The notes under the pieces were generated by a model, which was given only the letters and a program-made list of their open reading frames with translations, ran no database searches and had not been told where the DNA came from. From Erythrophleum ivorense (lineage: Eukaryota; Streptophyta; Magnoliopsida; Fabales; Fabaceae), in contig JAIUCV010000005.1 of NCBI GenBank assembly GCA_026724425.1, forward strand, positions 38,785,784 through 38,849,783: 64,000 nucleotides of DNA, in the 5' to 3' direction. Of this stretch, positions 57,643 through 64,000 are shown piece by piece (the stretch's first letter is position 1; each line of letters starts with the position of its first letter). Made by a program: the position numbers and the translations under genes.

Positions 57643-60600
57643 TATAACATCCAATTTTCTGAAAACAAGAGAAAACGTGATAAATGTAATGTACGGTTTT
57701 TCCATAAATGAACGAAATTTATCAGATACAAAAGAAAGTCCCTCGAAATGAATTAGTTAAGGTCCCAAAAAATTTGGAAAGCATTCTAGACTCCTAAAAA
57801 TGAGAATCCTAATTTAGACGAAAGGAAAAAAGAAGCTAGAATGAAGAAATGAAATGTAACGAAAGATTGATGAAACGTAAAGGCATTTTTGTCATTTTGA
57901 GTAAATTTTGGAATTCTCATAAGAGGGCTTTTTAAATGAAAGTTTTGAGTTCTTTAGGGTTCTCAGAGGCCCTAAAAACTATGAGAAGTTCTGGGACAGT
58001 TAAAACCCCTCCAGTAGATGTTTTCCAACATCGGTTGACCCAAATTTTGACTAATTCGTTCGGAAAGGTTTTAGCTCCAATTTGAGTGATTCCAAAAGCA
58101 TTTTATTTAATTGAAAACCTAAATTTTATGATGGAAAAGATGGTTCTAAAAAAAGAGTTAAAATAGGCCTAAACAAAGTAAACAGGCGCGTAAGGGCAAA
58201 ATGGTCATTTTAAAAAATTGTAAAAGAGGCTTCTTAAGTAAGATTATAGCTCATCACCTTCTCCAAGCTTCCATTTGCATAAAAATGGATAGCAATGGCA
58301 TGACATTAAGAGGGGAGAGAGAGAAGAAGTTTAAGCTTTCATTTAGGTAAGTAAACGGCCCCGTTTCATCCCGCGCCAGTTAGGAAAGTTATTCTTTTCT
58401 CTAAGAACTCTCTAATGGTGGTTTTCTTTTCTTGAAACTTGAAAATTCAAGTCTAACCCAAGCTAAAAAGGAACCCTTTTCAAGAAATCAATTGGTGAAA
58501 AATAATCTACGCGAAGAGAGCTCTGTTTTAAGGTAAGACTTCACTTGAAACACTTATAAAATCTTATGTTTCTAAGCCATTTAAGCTTAGGTCTAGAGAG
58601 AGAAAGTGAGGAGGAGAGTTTTTCTTTATGTGTTCTTGATGGAATGAAAGGTTATGGAGTGTAAGGATTAAGAATATATAACTAGAGTTAAAAAGGGAGC
58701 TTTAGAATGCAAGTTATATAATTTAGGAATTTGATTGCACCTAGGCTAAGATGAAGCTTCATAATAGTAATTTAAGTTGTCTAAGAGTATATATGAGTTT
58801 CGAAGACACCAAGAGAGCCTCCCACATGATTCTCCTATCAAAGAAATTAAAACAACTCCATTGGTGCCATATGGAAGCATAGCTTTGACCAAGGAGAGTT
58901 TATGAACCTAGGAAGTGTTTTAATTCCTTCCAAGCTTAATTTTGTATCATGTGTGATGGGAGAATATGAGAGAAAGCCTTGGAAAAATTTTAGAAATCAT
59001 AGATAGTGAGATGACCTTATATGTTCCATAATATGGCTTGAAGAAGCAACACCAAGCTAGGTTCCTAGAATTGATTATATGATGACTCTAAGAGGTTTAA
59101 ATAGAGTCAAGAATCATGAATGAATGGATAGAATGGATCCTAAGATAATTTTTTCCAAAGGTTGCTTCATTAAGTATAATATGGAACCATAAAAGAGCCT
59201 TATGAGTCACCTAGTTTTTCTAGTGATTGTGTGACCTTAGACTTTGTTTCAAGAGTATAATTAGCTTCCATATGATGTGTTTAGGCCAAGAGGAATTATC
59301 TCCACCTTCTTGGGTGTATGAGGTCAAAGGAGAGGATCTAGGACTTAAGAAAAAGTGTGTAAATGCAAGTAAGGTAACTCTCTCCACCTTCTCTCATACA
59401 TAGATGTGTGCTTACATTGTCTTGAATGTATGTATGTATGTTTTAAGCCATGAAAAATATTCTAGTATGATTTTATATGCCATGGTACCATGATGATACA
59501 TTATGTTTCTAAATGATGTTTTATGTGCTTGCTTTAGTTTGCTTGAGTGTGGAAAAGCCAAGAACTCTCTAGCCATGGTGATGATAAGCCAAGAACTTTT
59601 AGAATTGGTTGAGACAAAGTAAAGAGTCTCCCAAAAGTGAGGTTGACTCCTAAGAGCAAGGTTGAGTCCAATAACTTCTTAAAGAATGGGTGAGACAAGT
59701 CCAAAATCCACAAGTGAATAGGTGAGGCCAATCCACTTGCTTGGCAAGCCCTTGTATGCTATGTATGACTTGTTCAAATATTGAAAATGCTTCTTAAATG
59801 ACTGCACATGTTAATATGCTCATGTATGCATTTTGTGAGACTTGTACTGCATACTTTGTGTGATTGAATAAGAGGTGAGCTATTGGGATTCTTTGAATCT
59901 CATCCCCTCCTCTACAATGTCTTAACATGCTAGGTGGAATAATTGAGCAAGGTATTGGAGGCTACTAAGTTTAGAAGAAGAAGATTAGTATCAAAGTATA
60001 TGACTATGCCTAGTTTTACCTTCTTTTAGCCATACATATGGCATACGATGTAATCCCATGATGAAATTATTATATAACCATATGAACATATGTAAATACC
60101 CAAATGTGTGATGTATGAATGAAATTTGATGCCAAATGTATGAGATAGCATGTTTTGGGTATTGAATGACAAATTTAGCTTTTGAATGGTTATATGGATT
60201 AATGTAATAATGGAAGTGAAATGACCAAATTGAGATGCATGAGATTTGAGACCACTTGGGCAGTTCATACAAGTATATTCATACTTTTAAACTTGCCCAA
60301 GAGGTGCCAAACTCAAGAGGAGACCATTTGGATTAAAGTGACTCTTGATAGGGAGCAAAAATGATCATTTCATGATGCTATGTCACTTTTAAACCAAATG
60401 AGCTCTTCTTGATTTGAAACTTGGCATGGATGTAGAGCTTTTTAAAAAGCTAAAGAACAAAATTTTCAGAGATCTAGAGAATATTTGATGAATTTTCATA
60501 GTTGAGAAATTGTTTGGTTTTGGTCTGGTGTACTATTCACTCAGGTCCAAAAATGAAATATATCACTTAAGGGGCAAAGGACATCCAATTGCCACAAAAT

Positions 60601-61363
60601 TTTATAAGGAGAAACTAGACACTCCCAGTGACTTGTGCCAACTAGAAGCACCTCATCTGGTGGTCTAGAAAGGGAGATATGAATTTTTAAAGGTTTTGCC
60701 CAGTATCAAGTGCTTAAACTAACTTTAGGTACTGTTTGATTAAGTTTTAAGATCTAGGCGTGCCTGAATTGGTCTAAAGTTATTTTTTCCCTCTAGCTAA
60801 CATCTATAGCTTTTCATACTAGTATCATTTACATAGACTAAAATTTTGTGGAATTAATTAGATATTTTTGAAATTTGGAGCAGAAACCTATGACAGTATC
60901 AGTAGATAGCCAGACCTCTGCACCTTTTTGAATGTCAAACATTTTTTGTATGATGATTCATGGCTTGGTTATATTTTTGTATAAAGTAGACATGTGTAGC
61001 TTCTCAGATTGGTAAAGAATGTATAATTTTGATTTTTCTAGAATTAGTTATAATTTTCCAAAGTTTATGACAGAAAATCTAAAATTTTGGCTGAAAATGC
61101 AAATATGAAATTTATGTGTTCCTTTGCTTTCTATGAGTTGTAGGCCAATTTTTATGATGGAAATGAGTTATATCTATGTATTTAAATATGAGAATGTGAT
61201 GCGTAAGTCCATGTGGCCTGTGGGACTCTAAAAGAAAAATTTTACCCGTAGAGAAATATAACTTATCCATGAGAATTAATATCATTATGTTGCCTCCTAT
61301 AGATCAAGCATGAAATGAGGCATCATAATAGCATGAATTGAGTCTCAGAAGTATGGTGTTATA
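57643..61363 (+). mobile_element. Solo LTR J (plus) with altered TA...TA termini
   Basis: 3721 bp, TATAACATCC...GGTGTTATA, with the perfect duplication CAAGC at 57638-57642 and 61364-61368. Both ends depart from the family's TG...CA in the same symmetrical way. Contents follow LTR B throughout: the CGTCAGTTGACC-like region near 58030, the minisatellite (59550-59740), and boxes at 60854 and 61044. No internal region is present. Confidence 0.85.
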
Positions 61364-61420
61364 CAAGCACTGTTAAGTAGCCTACTTACATCTAGATAAG
61401 TGAGAGGAAGCATGGATGGG

Positions 61421-61646
61421 AAAAGGAGTTGCTCATTAGATGTAGCCACCCATGAAAAGGGTAAGGAGCTGCCAATGAGGTGTAGTTGCCCTCAGAGATA
61501 TATGTCTACATGTATGTATGTATGTATGTATGTATGTATGTATATATATATAAATCCTAATGTATAGAGGTAGTTGGAAAAGGAGCTGCCCATTAGATGT
61601 AGCTACCCATGGAAAGGTAAAGAGTTGCCAATGAGATGTAGTCGCC
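61421..61646. repeat. Two-block direct repeat around an ATGT/TA microsatellite
   Basis: The block 61421-61490 recurs at 61578-61646, about 157 bp apart (AAAAGGAG(T/C)TGC(T/C)CATTAGATGTAG...CCAATGAG(G/A)TGTAGT(T/C)GCC). Each block is itself two related halves of about 36 bp. Between them lies (TGTA)n followed by (TA)n at about 61510-61552. Confidence 0.8.
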
Positions 61647-61649
61647 ACC

Positions 61650-62371
61650 ATCATGAGTGAAAGTCAGCATTTTTTCTCCTATAACAACCATTTTAAGGAT
61701 ATGATGTCTTAAAAAATTATCTATGCATGAGCTTCATTTATTGGAAGTTTTAGTTATTTAATTATGCTATTAGAATTTTTAAAGTTCTTAGCTCTTTTCT
61801 ACCTTGTGACCTTTTGCTTCCAATTGTAGTGATTGTTATATGCTCATTGAGTTTCGAACTCATTTCTTAATCTCCATCATTTCAAATAGTGGCATTGGAC
61901 CTAAACAGCCTCCAACATTCTAGATTTAGGGGCCTAGGAAGTGGGAGCCCTATATTTGATCTATGAGAGCATATCATTTTTGTGTGTATTGATTATAAAT
62001 GTTGTAGCATGTATTTTTTGTAGGACATCACTTTACTTGTCATAGGCATAATTCCCCTCCCTTTTGTTTTGTTTTTTTTTTTAATTATGTTGCCTCTTTT
62101 GTGATTGGTGGTAAAGAGTAAAGCGCTCTTTTGCTAGTATTTGTTGGTTTCTAGCTATTGTAGAAATTTGGGATGTCTAATTTTTAGAAGATATTCTATC
62201 AAAATTTCTACCTAAAAAAATGTTAGGGTATTCTCATAGTTATATATAAGAGCAAAAAAAAAAAAAAAGATTACATTTGATGCAATATGGGACAACCCTA
62301 CCTTGTTAACATGGTAATTATAGTTAAATATGCAATTAATAATTAATGATCAAGGTTTGGAGTCGTTACAG
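61650..62371. other. Intergenic, no recognised gene
   Basis: AT-rich sequence. Near its end, GTCGTTACAG (62363-62372) could be the terminus of a minus-oriented LTR of the TGTAACGACT type, but the matching end was not found. No coding potential is seen. Confidence 0.35.
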
Positions 62372-64000
62372 TTTATTACAATATGAAAATATAGGGAAAT
62401 TTGAACCTTGATGTTAGGGTCATCACTATACAACCACAAATGAAACAAAAATGCATAAGAGAAATCATACTACCATTAGGGATTTACGATTCATCCATTC
62501 ATTAGTTTCAACACACAAAAACCTCCCACAAGTATTCCTATATCATTTCCTAGCATTAACATTGAAGAAACTAAGGTTTCTAGGCTAAAGGAAGGAGTTT
62601 GGGGTTTTGTGCCACGGCCCAAACTATTCGCGCCGCAGCTAAGTTGCTCTCTGGAATTACTGGGTAAATTTCTCAAATGCCGCGGCGAGTTGGACCATCG
62701 CCGTGGCGGAAATTCCTCCTGAAGCTAATGTTCCACATCCCATGATCCTCGCCTTGGCAGAACACTCTTGCGCCGCAATGAGATTCACTACTGGACACCC
62801 CTCATATTGTTCCCTCGACTAGTGCCGCGACGGTATGTGATGTGCTGCAGCGAGATTTCATTCTATTACCCTCCTAGGCGATTTTTTTCACTCTGCGCTG
62901 TGGTGAGTTTCCTCGTGCCGTGGCATTCCTCGACACTATTACTCTCCAAGAAATTCTTATTCACTTATGCTGCGGCGCGATTGCTCATGCCACGGCACCC
63001 CTCGCTTCTATTGCTCATTTGCCCGCTGCGAAGCCTTCTTGGCAGCAGCGTGATTCCCTCCTGTAACTACATCTCCCAAATTTCATTCCCTACACTCCAA
63101 TTCTCATCTTAGGACCACCCTAGGACCACTCTCACTCATTTTATGTCTCTAATAGTATTTATCTGCCCTATACACCCAACTATTCTACCATTACCAATTC
63201 AAAATTTAAATGTAAGTTTCCACTCCTCCAACTATTCTATGCCAGCAAGTTTATAGCATAACAGCAACAAGAACTTATGCACTATTGGAAATTAAAATTT
63301 GATATACATTCCGTCAGAGGTTTCATACATCAATGGTTCCTATTACATCTAGTACATCACATAATTATATTTCCAACAATATACCATACCATAAATTTAG
63401 CAAAATACATACGTCAAGTGTTATGGGTTCATACATCCAATATCAAGCTAAAATGAGATCTAACTCCTCAATGAATACATCCAAGGTAATCAAAATATAA
63501 GAGCCTACACTTGGCAACATGAATACATGATGATGCTATCCAATAAGGAATATAAAATTTAGCATCTATACTAAATAAGTCCGCCTAAGTACAGCTTTCT
63601 CCCTACATGATGAAGCTTATGAATTTTCATCTACTTGCTTCCCCTTATCCTTACCCGAAGAGCCTTCACCTGAAATATTAATCCATAAAATAGGGTGAGA
63701 TGCGAATCTCAATAACCAAGGCAATTCCATCATATAATCCAGTTTAATTAGCATACATGCATAATTTCACATAAGCATAAGAAGAACACCAGTCATATCA
63801 GTAAATGAAACAATTAGGCTATCATGATCACTATCCCATACTAGCAATCATATTTTCATATGTTAAAGGCCAATAACACCGGGAGAGGCCCATCCACGGC
63901 ATCTACTCCCATTTGAGCACAACTAGGGCTCAGTGCATCTGGGATTTGATCATAACCGGGTGCCCGATCGAAGCACATGCACTGGTGGCAGTCGCACCAC
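62372..64000 (-). mobile_element. Partial LTR-type repeat running off the window
   Basis: The right end holds phrases that I associate with long plant gypsy LTRs read on the minus strand (GTGCGACTGCCACCAG, TTCGATCGGGCACCCGGTT, GATTCGCATCTCACCC). No end is visible in the window, so orientation and limits are tentative. The segment is distinctive for its GC-rich palindrome cluster at 62620-63060. An open frame at 62768-63112 (114 codons) coincides with that cluster and does not look like a real protein. Confidence 0.4.
62620..63060. repeat. Cluster of GC-rich palindromes followed by CGAG
   Basis: GCCGCGGCGAG at 62679, CGCCGTGGCGG at 62699, GCGCCGCAATGAG near 62771, GCCGCGACGG near 62823, GCTGCAGCGAG at 62843, GCTGTGGTGAG near 62896, GCTGCGGCGCG near 62970 and GCCACGGC near 62989. 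Adjacent pairs are often 20-22 bp apart. The cluster stands out in an otherwise AT-rich window. Confidence 0.65.

Noticed and set aside
62768..63112. 114-codon plus-strand frame in the GC-rich palindrome cluster
   Set aside because: It coincides with repeated GCCGCGGCGAG-type motifs and has no domain; higher GC simply lowers stop frequency.

Overview
The window looks like a transposon-packed, AT-rich intergenic region of a plant nuclear genome, most likely a eudicot. The evidence is a spliced plant-type secreted EG45/expansin-like gene, Ty1/copia and Ty3/gypsy pol relics, CACTA and hAT termini, and the absence of any bacterial-style gene packing. I recognise only one host protein gene: a two-exon gene on the minus strand (26564-28054) for a 130-residue secreted EG45-domain protein of the plant natriuretic peptide / citrus-blight p12 type. 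Its TATA box is near 28131 and it has a 1.1-kb intron. Almost everything else is repeats, so the annotation is mainly a stratigraphy of insertions. Layout, left to right: the 3' part of an LTR-like repeat (1-502) cut by a solo LTR (503-3900, minus, TSD TGATG); a decayed Ty1/copia pol (about 4610-6246); a very long LTR-like element (6948-12958, TSD CTATG); a Ty3/gypsy relic on the minus strand with protease, RT and RNase H (18594-20268) fused to the 3' end of its LTR, which is itself split by a solo LTR (14310-17969, plus, TSD AAATC); a hAT-type element (21675-22592, TSD GCAATACC); a MITE (about 23102-23555); a CACTA-like element with terminus at 25471; a foldback element (26031-26300); and the EG45 gene. 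Next come undefined repeats (28200-31263), an 11-kb CACTA element with perfect 13-bp TIRs and AAA target duplication (31264-42348), and a stack of nested long LTRs (43311-55992) that splits a second copy of the CACTA-like element. The right end holds another solo LTR (57643-61363, TSD CAAGC) and a last LTR-like segment with GC-rich palindromes that runs off the window. The dominant family is one long LTR (about 3.3-3.7 kb, ends TGTAAC...GTTACA) present in at least nine copies in both orientations. Nearly all are solo or truncated LTRs, and none is a complete element with two LTRs and an internal region. The copies share an internal minisatellite (motif like GTGAGGCTAAGCCAAAAGTCCC) and a run of four degenerate modules of about 185 bp near the 3' end. 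Copy at 14095-18594 is contiguous with gypsy pol, which ties this LTR family to Ty3/gypsy. I found no convincing new gene system, CRISPR, rRNA or tRNA gene. The most notable items are the nesting order, the conserved LTR-internal tandem architecture, and arrays of a 6-bp palindrome followed by CGAG at 20-22 bp spacing in two apparently different LTRs.
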